Origin: Roseiarcus sp963709655
Lineage (GTDB): Bacteria; Pseudomonadota; Alphaproteobacteria; Rhizobiales; Beijerinckiaceae
Assembly: GCA_963709655.1 (NCBI GenBank)
Contig: CAVPXF010000053.1
Coordinates: forward strand, 372,001-436,000
Length of the DNA stretch: 64,000 nucleotides
Direction: 5' to 3'
Shown here: in pieces, positions 51,477-61,200 of the stretch
Position numbering within the stretch: position 1 is the first letter of the stretch
Layout: every line of letters begins with the position of its first letter
Notes under the pieces: generated by a model
The model's input: only the letters and a program-made list of their open reading frames with translations
The model's database searches: none
What the model was told of the DNA's origin: nothing
Program-made: the position numbers and the translations under genes

Positions 51477-52280
51477 TCAATGGATCCGCTGGAAAATGCG
51501 GTCCCAGCGCACGGTCCACGGCCATCTCCAGAGCTCCCAGGCGGGCGTGTCGTCGCCGATCGAGAAGAAGATGATCTCGGCCCGGCCGATCAGATTATCG
51601 AACGGCACGTAGCCGACGCCGCCCTGGTCGGAGGCGAGGCGCGAGTCGCTCGAATTGTCGCGATTGTCGCCCATCATGAAATAGTGGCCGGGCGGCACCT
51701 CATAGACCTTCGTGTTGTCGAAGGTGCCGTCGTCGCCGTCGATCTGGATGATCTCATGCTTCACGCCGTTGGGCAGCGTCTCGAGGTAGCGCGGCGCCTC
51801 TTCCGGCTTGCCGAAGTGGTTGACTGTCGCATAGGGCGCGATCGCCTCGCGCGGGACCATTTCGCCGTTGATGATCAGCCGGCCGTGCTGGACCTGAATC
51901 TTGTCGCCCGGCAGGCCGATCAGGCGCTTGATGTAGTCGGTTTCGCCGTCGCTCGGCAGCTTGAAGACGATGATGTCGCCGCGCTTCGGCTGCGAGGCGA
52001 AGATGCGCCCCGGCATCGCCTGCGGGACAAGGTCGAGGAAGCCGGGCAGCGAGTAGTGCGAATAGCCGTAGGCGTATTTCGACACGAACAGGTAGTCGCC
52101 GACCAGCAGCGTCGGCACCAGCGACCCCGAGGGGATGTTGAACGGCTGGAACAAGAGCGTGCGCACGACGAGCGCAATGATGAGCGCTTCGATGATGACC
52201 TTGACGGTCTCCCACCAGCCCTCTTCCTTCTTGACGGCGGTCGCGCCGGCGTTTGCGGGCTTCACGCTCTTCTCGCTCAT
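51477..52280 (-). CDS. lepB: Signal peptidase I
   Basis: 267-aa membrane-bound leader peptidase. One transmembrane helix (EALIIALVVRTLLF, about residues 25-40) precedes the catalytic Ser in PSGSLVPTLLVGD; the general-base Lys is in RLIGLPGDKIQ/PKRGDIIVF region boxes C-D; GDNRDNSSDSR is box E. ATG 52280 is preferred over GTG 52289. Heads the lepB-rnc-era operon. Confidence 0.95.
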   Translation of the reverse strand: MSEKSVKPANAGATAVKKEEGWWETVKVIIEALIIALVVRTLLFQPFNIPSGSLVPTLLVGDYLFVSKYAYGYSHYSLPGFLDLVPQAMPGRIFASQPKRGDIIVFKLPSDGETDYIKRLIGLPGDKIQVQHGRLIINGEMVPREAIAPYATVNHFGKPEEAPRYLETLPNGVKHEIIQIDGDDGTFDNTKVYEVPPGHYFMMGDNRDNSSDSRLASDQGGVGYVPFDNLIGRAEIIFFSIGDDTPAWELWRWPWTVRWDRIFQRIH

Positions 52281-52484
52281 CTGGGTCACTTACGCCCTTC
52301 CTCTCGGCCGTCGGCCGGCCGCCGTCCGACCTGCTATATAGGGGCGGCTCCGCTCAGCCAAGCCGCGGAGCGCGCCTTGGCGGGCGAACGCGGCGCAATG
52401 ATGACCGACTGCCGGCGCGAAAGCAGCAGGGCTTGCGCGAGCGGCCTCCCCGGCGCGGTCAGCGGGCGGGCGCTGCGTTCCGCC

Positions 52485-53454
52485 TCACAGCGTCAGGACG
52501 ATCGATCCCGCCGTCTCGCGCGCCTCCAGCGCCCGGTGGGCCTCGGCGGCCTCGGCGAGCGGCCATGTTCTGCCGATATGGATGGTCACTTCGCCATTCC
52601 CGACCACACGAAAGAGGTCGCGCGCCATCTTCTCGAGCCGCGCCCGATCGGCCATGAAGGTGAACAGGGTCGGACGGGTGGCGTAGAGCGAGCCTTTGCG
52701 GCCGAGAAGGCCGAGGTCGAAGGCCTCGACGCCGCCCGACGCCGAGCCGAAGCTTGCGAACATCCCGAACGGCCTCAGGCAATCGAGCGAAGCGGGAAAG
52801 GTCGCCTTGCCGACGCCGTCATAGACGACCGCGCATTTCTGGCCCTTGGTGATCTCCCCGACCCGCTTGGCGAAATCTTCCTCGCGGTAGAGGATGGTGT
52901 GTTGCGCGCCGGCCTTCTTGGCGATCTTGGCCTTCTCGGGGGAGCCGACCGTGCCGATCACCTTGGCGCCGAGCGCCCGCCCCCATTGGCAGAGGATCTG
53001 GCCGACCCCGCCGGCGGCGGCGTGGACGAGAATCCAGTCGCCCTCCTTCACCCGGTAGGTCTGGCGCAGCAGGTATTGCGCGGTCAGCCCCTTGAGCATC
53101 ATCGCGGCGGCGGTGTCGTAGGCGATCCCGCGCGGCAGGTTGACGAGGAAAGCTCGCCGGGATGTTGCGCTCTTCCGCGTAGCCGCCGGGCGGACCGGCG
53201 TAGGCGACGCGATCGCCGGGCTTGAAATCCTTGACGCCGGGCCCGACCTCGACCACCTCGCCCGCGCCCTCCCCTCCCGGGATCAGCGGCAGCGGCATCG
53301 GATAGAAGCCGGTGCGGTGATAGGTGTCGATAAAATTGACCCCGACGGCGTGGTGGCGAATCCGGACCTCGCCCTTGCCCGGGGGCGGCAGGTCGACCTC
53401 GTCGATCTTGAGAACCTCGGGGCCGCCCGTCTCATGGATGCGAATCGCGCGCAT
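52485..53454 (-). pseudogene. Quinone oxidoreductase (zinc-free MDR), frameshifted
   Basis: NADPH:quinone reductase of the medium-chain reductase family. The first part from ATG 53454 encodes VGVNFIDTYHRTGFYP, PGGEGAGEVVEVG and GPPGGYAEERNIPAS; the frame then shifts at about 53148 and the remainder reads TAAAMMLKGLTAQYLLR, HAAAGGVGQILCQWG (AAxGGVG nucleotide motif) and ends ETAGSIVLTL. Removing one base restores a complete 323-aa protein, so a sequencing indel is a strong possibility. Confidence 0.82.
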
Positions 53455-53677
53455 GCGTTTCCTCACGAAATGCCGGGCGGGACAATCGGCCCTGGCGGCC
53501 CGCCGCGCAAGGCTGGCGCCCCCGATCCGGTTCGCGTCCAGGGAAGAAACGTCGCGCCCCATTGGCGCGCCCGTCACGCCCCTTGGGCGTCCCTCGACGC
53601 CCCTTGCGCCCGCCGGCCCTCCCCCGTATAGCAACCGCGCGCTCCGGAGCCGCCCGGAGGCCGCCGCCTATTGGTTT

Positions 53678-53753
53678 GCGCCCATCGTCTAGCGGTCCAG
53701 GACGTCGCCCTTTCACGGCGAAAACACGGGTTCGAGTCCCGTTGGGCGCGCCA
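53678..53753 (+). tRNA. tRNA-Glu (anticodon TTC)
   Basis: 76 bases with an intact cloverleaf: acceptor GCGCCCA pairs with TGGGCGC, discriminator G, encoded CCA at 53751-53753. The anticodon stem TCGCC/GGCGA closes the loop CTTTCAC with anticodon TTC at 53712-53714; the T-arm GGGTTCGAGTCCC is canonical. It reads GAA codons. An integrase remnant starts about 80 bases downstream, so the 3' end probably served as an attachment site. Confidence 0.97.
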
Positions 53754-53836
53754 GAACGGGCGATTTTCAGCAATTTCAATAACTTCCGTGTCCAGCCGGC
53801 TTGCAAACAAGCCGAGTGCATAACAAACTGCATAAC

Positions 53837-54789
53837 ATGGATACGGATTTGGCCCTTCCTAGCTATGTCACTCTGCGTAACGGTGTTTTCTATTTCGTCC
53901 GTCGAATCCCCGACGACTTGACCGCCGTCTTCGGACGCCGAAAGCGAATTCAGCGCTCCCATCGCACGGCCGTTCAAGCCAAGGCGCTTTCCGACGCGGC
54001 CCGGATCAACGACGAGGTCGAACGGCAGCTCTCCGAGGCCCGAGCGAAGATCGGCATCGCCGTCGAACTGGGCGACGTTTCAGAATGGACCGCAGAGGAT
54101 TGGAAGCAGGCCGCCGCCTGGTTCGAGGCGCGACTAATCGAGGACGACCTTGAAAAGCGATTGCCAAGCGTGAAAGGCGCAGCGTTGAGCGGCGCAGCCC
54201 GCCTCCAGACCGAACATTGGTCGGACGCAGATAACGCTCAAGCGGCGACTCGAAGACATGACGGTCGCCGACTATGCAAACGAGCGTCTGTCGCGCGTCA
54301 ACGAGCTTCTGCGCCGTATCGGGGTCATCCTGCTGGGAACCTCGCCGCACCTGATGTCCTTTGCAGCGATGTGCATGAAGGCAGAGCTGCACGCCATCGA
54401 CGTCTTCTTCTGCCGCGACCGGGGACAGCAGGTTGATTGGCCCCACCCTGACGCTGTCAAGGGGCCGTGGCGGAAGCAAACGACGGCGCCCGCCGCTGTC
54501 GACGCCACGCCCCCAATTGCAGCCGATTACGACGCAAACCAGCCCGACCGCCCAGAAGGCAGACAAGACGCTGGCCGATTGTCAGGAACGATGGAAGGAA
54601 GATCGGACGATCGCAAGAAAGCCAATTCGTGATGCCTATGTCAGTGAGATGAGCGAGGTCATCGCGCTCTTCGAACAGACGCAAGGCGTGAGCGACATCG
54701 CCGACATCCGCCGCCAGCATGTCGTGGCGTTCCGGTCGCACCTGGTGACGAGCAAGAGATTTGAGATCGCAACAATCAACAAAAAGTGA
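53837..54789 (+). pseudogene. Tyrosine-type phage integrase remnant
   Basis: ATG 53837 opens an integrase of the DUF6538 N-terminal type (ALPSYVTLRNGVFYFVRRIP, FGRRKRIQRSHRT). The frame breaks near 54235; fragments in other frames continue (MTVADYANERLSRVNEL, then LADCQERWKEDRTIARKP and DIRRQHVVAFRSHLV, the core-binding domain) up to a stop at 54789. The catalytic domain with R-H-R-Y is missing. It sits right after tRNA-Glu, so an integrated element once used that site. Confidence 0.85.
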
Positions 54790-55391
54790 GTTTCATCACT
54801 GCGCTGCTCTGGACGGCGGAATCTCATGCCTGGATAGAAAACGCGGTCCGAGGCAACGTCTTCTTGGAAGTGCCCCCGGGCGACGACGACAAGGAACCTT
54901 CAGCGCGCACTAGCGTGGTTGCGCGACGCCCCGCTACCGGCGCCGGCGTGGCTTTTTCTCGAACGCACACGTGACCGCCTTCGCGACTTGCCGCCCGCGT
55001 TGCGGGCGATCGTGCGGAGCGCTGAGCATACCGTCTCGCGCGATCGCGCCCATGATCGTTCCGGACCCGATCTCGGCCGATGAGCCTTAACGGAATGCGC
55101 TGTGCAAACCCGATGCTTGGCGCTGATTGGATCAAATTTCTGACCGCGATGTTCGGCCCGTTTCCGTGCTGTCGATCAGCCCCGGAACGTGCGGAGAACT
55201 TCAGAAAGCTGCCGTAGGCGCTACGGAAGCTCTGCGCCAGGGCACGAAGTCGCTCCGCTCCGGCCCCGCTTGCGCGGGGTGGCGTGAGCCGGGAGGTCGG
55301 GTAGCAGGCGGATAGAATTCGCGATGGCGCGCCGAAGAGCCCCGTCCTGAGAATCGAGGTGTTGTGAACCTCACTCAGAATGGAGCTCTCC
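54790..55391. other. Decayed sequence with a possible coding remnant
   Basis: About 600 bases without an intact gene. From 54901 to 55083 the plus strand reads through as LAWLRDAPLPAPAWLFLERT, DRLRDLPPALRAIVRSAEH and onward to a stop, a plausible protein piece of about 60 aa of a family I do not recognise. Nothing else stands out; this is probably the decayed interior of the integrated element. Confidence 0.4.
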
Positions 55392-55496
55392 ATGAGCAAG
55401 ACCGACACCGTCAGTCCGCTGCGTCAGCGTATGATCGACGACATGGCCGCGCGCAAGCTCGACTTCGTCGAAGTCATCAAACACGAGATTGCTTAG
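55392..55496 (+). pseudogene. N-terminal stub of an XerD-like recombinase
   Basis: 34 codons starting MSKTDTVSPLRQRMIDDMAA, the characteristic opening of a tyrosine recombinase/integrase often found beside IS91-type and other elements in Hyphomicrobiales. The reading frame then leaves the family (LDFVEVIKHEIA) and stops. ATG 55392 is preceded by GGAGCTCTCC. A broken piece of mobile DNA. Confidence 0.65.
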
Positions 55497-55642
55497 GATG
55501 GGCGAAAGCGGGGCCGCCGTGTGGGGTCCTGCTCGTCCATCACTCCGGCGCCGAGGAACGGATGAGATTGAGCACACGCTCGTCGGCCACTCGCGCGGCG
55601 ACGCGCGCCACGGTTCCGACAATTGTCCTCTCCCGCTCGCTG

Positions 55643-56734
55643 TCAGGACTGACTTCGAATCCGAAGCTTGACGATCTCGGAGGCGATCTGCGAAAGCGGG
55701 ACGATCCGGTCGGCCGCGCCGAGCGCGATCGCCTCCTTCGGCATGCCGAATACGATGCACGACTCCTCGTTTTGGGCGACTGTCGCGGCGCCCGCCTTCT
55801 TCATTTCCAGCAAGCCCCTTGCTCCGTCGTCGCCCATCCCGGTCATAATGATCCCGACCGCGTTGGGGCCCGCGTATTGGGCGGCCGAGCGAAACAGCAC
55901 GTCGACCGACGGGCGATGGCGCGAGACGAGCGGACCGTCCTTGACGCCGACGTAATAGCGCGCGCCGCTGCGCTGCAAGAGGGTGTGGCGATTGCCCGGC
56001 GCGATCAGCGCCCTGCCGGCGATCACTGGATCGCCGTCCTCCGCCTCCTTGACGTCGATCTGGCAGAGTCCGTCGAGGCGCTTGGCGAAGGCGGCGGTGA
56101 ATTGCTCCGGCATATGCTGGACGATGACCATGCCGGGGCTGTCGGGCGGCAGCGACATCAGCACTTCGCGCAGCAACTCGGTTCCGCCCGTGGACGCGCC
56201 GATGCAGACCACCTGTTCGGTCGTGCGCGACAGCGAGCGCGTCGGCAGCGGCGGCGGCATCATGACGTCTGCGGTCAGCTTCTTCTGCGTCTCGCCGCCG
56301 AGGTGCGAGCGTTTGCGCAGCGAAGCGCGCGCCGCCGCCCGCACCGCGTCGGTGATGCGAATGCGCGATTCGGTGAGGAATTGCCTGGTGTCGAGGCGCG
56401 GCTTCTGAATCACCTCGACGGCGCCGGCCTCCAACGCCTCGAACAGAAGGTTCGAACCCGGCTCGAGCAGCGTCGAGCACAGCACGCACGGGATCGGCCG
56501 CTGCGCCATCAGCTTGCGCAGGAAAGTGATGCCGTCCATACGCGGCATCTCGACGTCGAGGATGATGACGTCGGGAACCTCTTCCTGGATGCGCTGCGCG
56601 GCGACGAACGGATCCGACGCCGTCGCCATGACTTCGAGATCCGGCGTCTCGGCGACGATGGACGACAGACTCTGCCGCACGGACGCGGAATCGTCGACAA
56701 TCAGCACGCGGACTCTTTTCGCCTCGGCGCTCAC
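55643..56734 (-). CDS. cheB: Chemotaxis response regulator methylesterase
   Basis: 363-aa two-domain enzyme that removes methyl groups from receptors. The receiver domain (about residues 1-125) has the phospho-acceptor Asp in VIILDVEMPRMDG; the methylesterase domain (about 170-363) has Ser in CIGASTGGTE, His in VIVQHMPEQF and Asp in IMTGMGDDGA. GTG 56734 is preferred over GTG 56758 because AGAGGGGGGGCGAAG stands right before it. It follows cheR by 13 bases. Confidence 0.95.
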   Translation of the reverse strand: MSAEAKRVRVLIVDDSASVRQSLSSIVAETPDLEVMATASDPFVAAQRIQEEVPDVIILDVEMPRMDGITFLRKLMAQRPIPCVLCSTLLEPGSNLLFEALEAGAVEVIQKPRLDTRQFLTESRIRITDAVRAAARASLRKRSHLGGETQKKLTADVMMPPPLPTRSLSRTTEQVVCIGASTGGTELLREVLMSLPPDSPGMVIVQHMPEQFTAAFAKRLDGLCQIDVKEAEDGDPVIAGRALIAPGNRHTLLQRSGARYYVGVKDGPLVSRHRPSVDVLFRSAAQYAGPNAVGIIMTGMGDDGARGLLEMKKAGAATVAQNEESCIVFGMPKEAIALGAADRIVPLSQIASEIVKLRIRSQS

Positions 56735-56747
56735 CTTCGCCCCCCCT

Positions 56748-57608
56748 CTAAGCGACACGACGGAAAATGGTCGGCGCCACCTGGCGCAGCGCCGACTGGT
56801 TGTTGCCGGCCAGAGATTCAGAGTGTCCCAACATCAAATGCCCTCCGGTCTGCAAGCGGGCGATCAGCCGTCGGATGACGGCGTCCTGGGTCGCCTTGGT
56901 GAAGTATATGAGAACATTCCGGCAGAAGATGACGTCGAAGTCGTTGTCGACGCGGTATTGCGCGTCCATCAGGTTCATGCGCTCGAAGCGGACCAATCGC
57001 CTTAACTCAGGGACAACGCGGACCTCATCGCGGCGAGCGTCCAGCGCGGCCATGAGGTAGCGGTCGCGCAGCGCGCGCGGGACGGGATCGACGAACGATG
57101 TCGGATAGATCGCGCGCCGCGCCTCGGCGATGACCCCGTGGCTGATGTCGGTGCCGAGCACGGAGAACGCCCGCCGGTCCAGGCCAAGGATCTCTGCCGC
57201 CACCATCGCAATCGTGTAGGCCTCCGCGCCGTTCGACGCCGCTGCGCTCCAGAACTTGAGCGCGTCACGGCCGCTCCGCTGCTGCAGGGCCACGGGGATC
57301 GCCTGCTCGCGCAGGAAGACGAAATGCTCCGGCTCGCGGAAGAAGTCTGTCTTGTTGGTCGTGGCGCAGTCGACGACGTGGTCGAACTCCTCTTCGAGCC
57401 TACCGCCCTCGAAAATCGCGTTTCCATATTCGGCCAGATTCGCGAGACCGAGCGCGCGGACACGCCGGCGCAGGCGGCCCTCCAGCATCACGCGTTTGTT
57501 CAGCGGCAGCCGAATGCCGGTATGCGTCTCAACGAGTTGGGCGAGCGTCACGAAATGCTTCTCGCGCATGCTGTCGTCGATGTCGGCGCCGCTCAAGCCA
57601 GGTTCCAC
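56748..57608 (-). CDS. cheR: Chemotaxis methyltransferase
   Basis: 286-aa SAM-dependent enzyme methylating receptor glutamates. The N-terminal helical domain is followed by FFREPEHFVFLREQA, SAAASNGAEAYTIAM (SAM-binding) and DVIFCRNVLIYF, the CheR hallmark. Start is GTG 57608. The C-terminal pentapeptide-binding subdomain region (beta-loop) is present. Co-transcribed with cheB and the upstream mcp and cheW genes. Confidence 0.95.
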   Translation of the reverse strand: MEPGLSGADIDDSMREKHFVTLAQLVETHTGIRLPLNKRVMLEGRLRRRVRALGLANLAEYGNAIFEGGRLEEEFDHVVDCATTNKTDFFREPEHFVFLREQAIPVALQQRSGRDALKFWSAAASNGAEAYTIAMVAAEILGLDRRAFSVLGTDISHGVIAEARRAIYPTSFVDPVPRALRDRYLMAALDARRDEVRVVPELRRLVRFERMNLMDAQYRVDNDFDVIFCRNVLIYFTKATQDAVIRRLIARLQTGGHLMLGHSESLAGNNQSALRQVAPTIFRRVA

Positions 57609-57680
57609 GCGACGGGTACTCCCGCTACAAGAGAGGCGCTTTCGCGCCGTTACGCTACGCTCGACGCGATCGACAACCGG

Positions 57681-58154
57681 CTACGCGGCGATGGGTTCGC
57701 CGGTCGCCGCGATCTCGCTCGCCTCGATCAACCGATCGAGATCGAGCACGATCACGAACGCGCCGTTTTCGCGGCCGACGCCGACGACGAATTCGGCGCG
57801 CCAGCGCGAGCCGATCGAAGGCGGCGGCTCGAGCGCCGCCCCGGAGAGATCGCTGACCGCGAACACGCAGTCCGCCACCAGGCCGATGCCGAGACTCTTG
57901 CCCTCGACCGCGGCGTCGACCACGATGATGCGAGTCCGGTTCGTCGCCTCGGTCGGCGGGACGCCGAACCTGGCGCGCAGATCAACCACCAACAAGCCGG
58001 CGCCGCGGACGTCAGTCAGCCCGACCACGTGGGGCGGCGCGTGCGGCAGACGCGAAATCGGGCGCATGTCGAGGATTTCCCGCACTCTTTCGATAGGCAG
58101 CGCGAAACACTCGCGGTCGACGCCGAAGGTCAGATATTGTCTCGTCTCAGCCAT
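57681..58154 (-). CDS. cheW: CheW-type coupling protein (first copy)
   Basis: 157-aa scaffold linking receptors to CheA. FGVDRECFALPIERVREIL, HVVGLTDVRGAGLLVVDLRA and FVIVLDLDRLIEA are the expected CheW blocks; NVRG, usual in CheW, is DVRG here. ATG 58154 gives the family N-terminus (ETRQYLTFG). It lies between the receptor and cheR; a second cheW is at 62010, so two arrays or array layers may form. Confidence 0.92.
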   Translation of the reverse strand: MAETRQYLTFGVDRECFALPIERVREILDMRPISRLPHAPPHVVGLTDVRGAGLLVVDLRARFGVPPTEATNRTRIIVVDAAVEGKSLGIGLVADCVFAVSDLSGAALEPPPSIGSRWRAEFVVGVGRENGAFVIVLDLDRLIEASEIAATGEPIAA

Positions 58155-58221
58155 GATTGTCGTTCCATTTCGTCCCATACATGGAGGGCGGAGGGCGCGC
58201 CCGGCGCCCTCCCCGATAAGG

Positions 58222-61200
58222 TCACGCCCGCCGGAACGCGGCGTCCTCGTCGTCACCGCCCGCTTTCATGTCGAGGGCGAAGCCTTTGCCCGAAGCGGCG
58301 GCGACCTTCTTGACCGCAGCGTTCTTGACCAACGCGCTCTTGGGCGAGCCGAGGGCAACATGCGGGACCACGAGGCGATGGGCGGGATGCGCCTCCTTGC
58401 CGCGCATCGAAGCGGCCTTGCTCTTGAGTTGCGTAACCGCGGTATCCACCCCAACCGCCTTCGCAGCGCCATGCCCAGGCTCCGCCTCGACGCGGAAGAA
58501 GGCGATGCTGTGCTGAAGCTGCTCGGCCTGTGCGCTCAGCTCCACGGACGTCGCCGAGACTTCCTCCGACACCGCCGCATTCTGTTGCGTCACCTGGTCG
58601 AGCTGCTGGATCGCCTGGTTGATCTGCGTCGCGCCGACGTCCTGCTCGCGGCAGGCGGCGCTGATTTCGGCGACGAGTTCGGCGGTGCGCTTGATGTCGG
58701 GCACGAGGCGAACCAGCATCTCGCCAGCCTCCTGCGCCGACTTCACCGTACCGGACGACAGCGTGCCGATCTCCGCCGCGGCGGCCTGGCTGCGCTCGGC
58801 GAGCTTGCGCACTTCCGAAGCGACCACCGCGAAGCCGCGCCCATACTCGCCAGCCCGCGCCGCTTCCACCGCCGCATTCAGGGCGAGCAGATCGGTCTGG
58901 CGCGCGATCTCCTGGACGATGGTGATCTTCTCGGCGATCGTCTCCATCGCCTTGACCGCGCGGTTCACCGCCGAACCGCTCGCCTCCGCGTCCTGCGCCG
59001 ACTGGCGTGCGATCTTTTCCGTCTGGGACGCGTTATCGGAGTTCTGCTTGACGTTGGAGGCCATCTCCTCCATCGAGGAGGAGGCTTGCTCGGTCGCCGA
59101 GGCCTGTTCGGTCGCGCCTTGCGACAGATTCTGGGCGGCCTCGCTAGACTGTTCGCTGCCCGTGGCCACCTGATCGGCGGCGGCCTGCACCTCTTGCGCG
59201 AAGCGAGACAGGTTGTCGACCAGGGCGTTGATGCTGTTGATCAACGTATTGAAGTCGCCGGCATAGCTTTCCGTGATCTTGCCGGTCAGGTCACCCTGCG
59301 AGATGCGCTCGATGAATTCGCCGGCGACATTCAGCGGGGTCACCACGGCTTCGAGGGTGTTGTTCAGGCCTTCGACGATCCGACGGTATTCGCCTTTGTG
59401 ACGCGCCGCGTCGGCCCGCACCGATAGCTTGCCATCGGCAGCCGCCTTGACCAGCGTGTTGGCGTCGTCGACCACGGCGCCAAGGCTGGCCTTGAGCAGC
59501 ATCAGCCATTCGTGAATCTGGTCCTTGGCCGACGCCTTGTTCATCGTCGCCGTCATGTCGCCGTTCGCCATCGCGGTAATATAGGCGACCAGTTCCTTGA
59601 ACCAGGCGATGCATGTATTCAGGTTGTTCTTGATCGTGTTGAAGTCGCCGGAGTAGCTATCGGTGATCTCCGCCGGGATGACGCCCTTGGAGATCTGGTC
59701 GACATATTCGGCGGCGACGTTCAACGGCCCGATCACCGCGTCGAGCGTATCGTTAACGCCTTGCACGATCTTGCGGAAGTCGCCCTGGTGCTTGCTGGCG
59801 TCAGCTCGCGTCGCCAGCTTGCCTTCGACGGCAGCGCTCGACAATTTCGTCGCGTCGGTTATGAGGTCGCCGATAGCGCGCTTGAGATGGGACAGACTTT
59901 CGTTGATCGTGTCGAACTGCGCTTTGGTGTCGCCCGTGTACTTACCCGCCTCCTGTGTCTTCAGTTCGATATCCAGATTGCCCTCTGCCAAGTGGACCAG
60001 ATTCGCGGCCAGACGCTTGACCTCGTGAACCGTGTAATCGCGGACGCTCAGCGAGGCTGAAAGATCCTGCACGACCTCGACGTAGCCGACATGCTGGCCC
60101 TTGATATTGAGGAGGTTCGAAGTGTCTTGCTTGCAGTTCATACCGGACCAGTCGAAGAAGCTCTCGCCAGTGCCGCGCTTCAGCTGCATGATGCCGCATT
60201 TCTCGGTGTTGCAGATGGTGGCGCCGGCCGTCGAGCACGGCCTGCCGACCGCGTCCTTGCGGTCGCGGACGTAGCGCTGGTCGACCATCAGCTTCTCGAA
60301 GGCTTTATTGAGGAACACCCATTTCATGTCGGAGTCGATGACGTGAACGGGGAACGGCACCGCGTCGACGATCGCCTGGTACCAGTTCAGCTTTTCCACG
60401 ACCACGTCCAGGGTGCGATTGAAGCCCTGAATGACCTTCCGGTAGTCGCCCGAGTGGCGTGCGTCGTCGGCTCGCGTTTCGAACTTTTCGGCCACCGCCG
60501 CTTCGGTCAGCACTTGACTGTCGGCGACCAGCGCCCCGACCGCGCTCTTGAGTTGCGACAGACTCCCATTGATTGTGTCAAACTGCGCTTTGGTTTCGCC
60601 AGTGTATTTGCCCGCCTCCTGCGTCTTCAGGTCGATATTTAGATCGCCCGCTGCCAATTGGCCCAAGTTTGCGGCTAGGCGTTTGACCTCCCGAGCCGTG
60701 TAATCGTGGACGCTCAGCGTGGCCGAAAGATCCTGCACGACCTCGACGTAGCCGACATGCTGGCCCTTGATCGTGAGCAGGTTCGAAGTGTCCTGCTTGC
60801 AGTTCATGCCGCACCAGTCGAAGAAGCTCTCGCCATTGCCGCGCTTCAGCTGCATGATGCCGCATTTCTCGGTGTTGCAAATGTTGGCGCCGGCCGTCGA
60901 ACACGGCCTGCCGACCGCGTCCTTGCGGTCGCGGACGTAGCGCTGGTCGACCATCAGCTTCTCGAAGGCCCTGTTGAGGAATACCCACTTCATGTCAGTG
61001 TCGATGACGTGAATGGGGAACGGCACGGCGTCGATGATCGCCTGGTACCAGTTCAGTTTTTCCGTGACCACGTCCAGGGTGCGATTGAAGCCCTGAACGA
61101 CCTTTCGGTAGTCGCCCGAGTGGCGTGCGTCGTCGGCTCGGGTCTCGAACCGCTCGGCCACGGCCGCTTCAGTCAGCATTTGACTGTCGGCGGCCAGGGA

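Noticed and set aside
57256..59427. 723-aa plus-strand open frame opposite the che genes
   Set aside because: Antisense to cheR, cheW and the receptor, all of which have clear domains.
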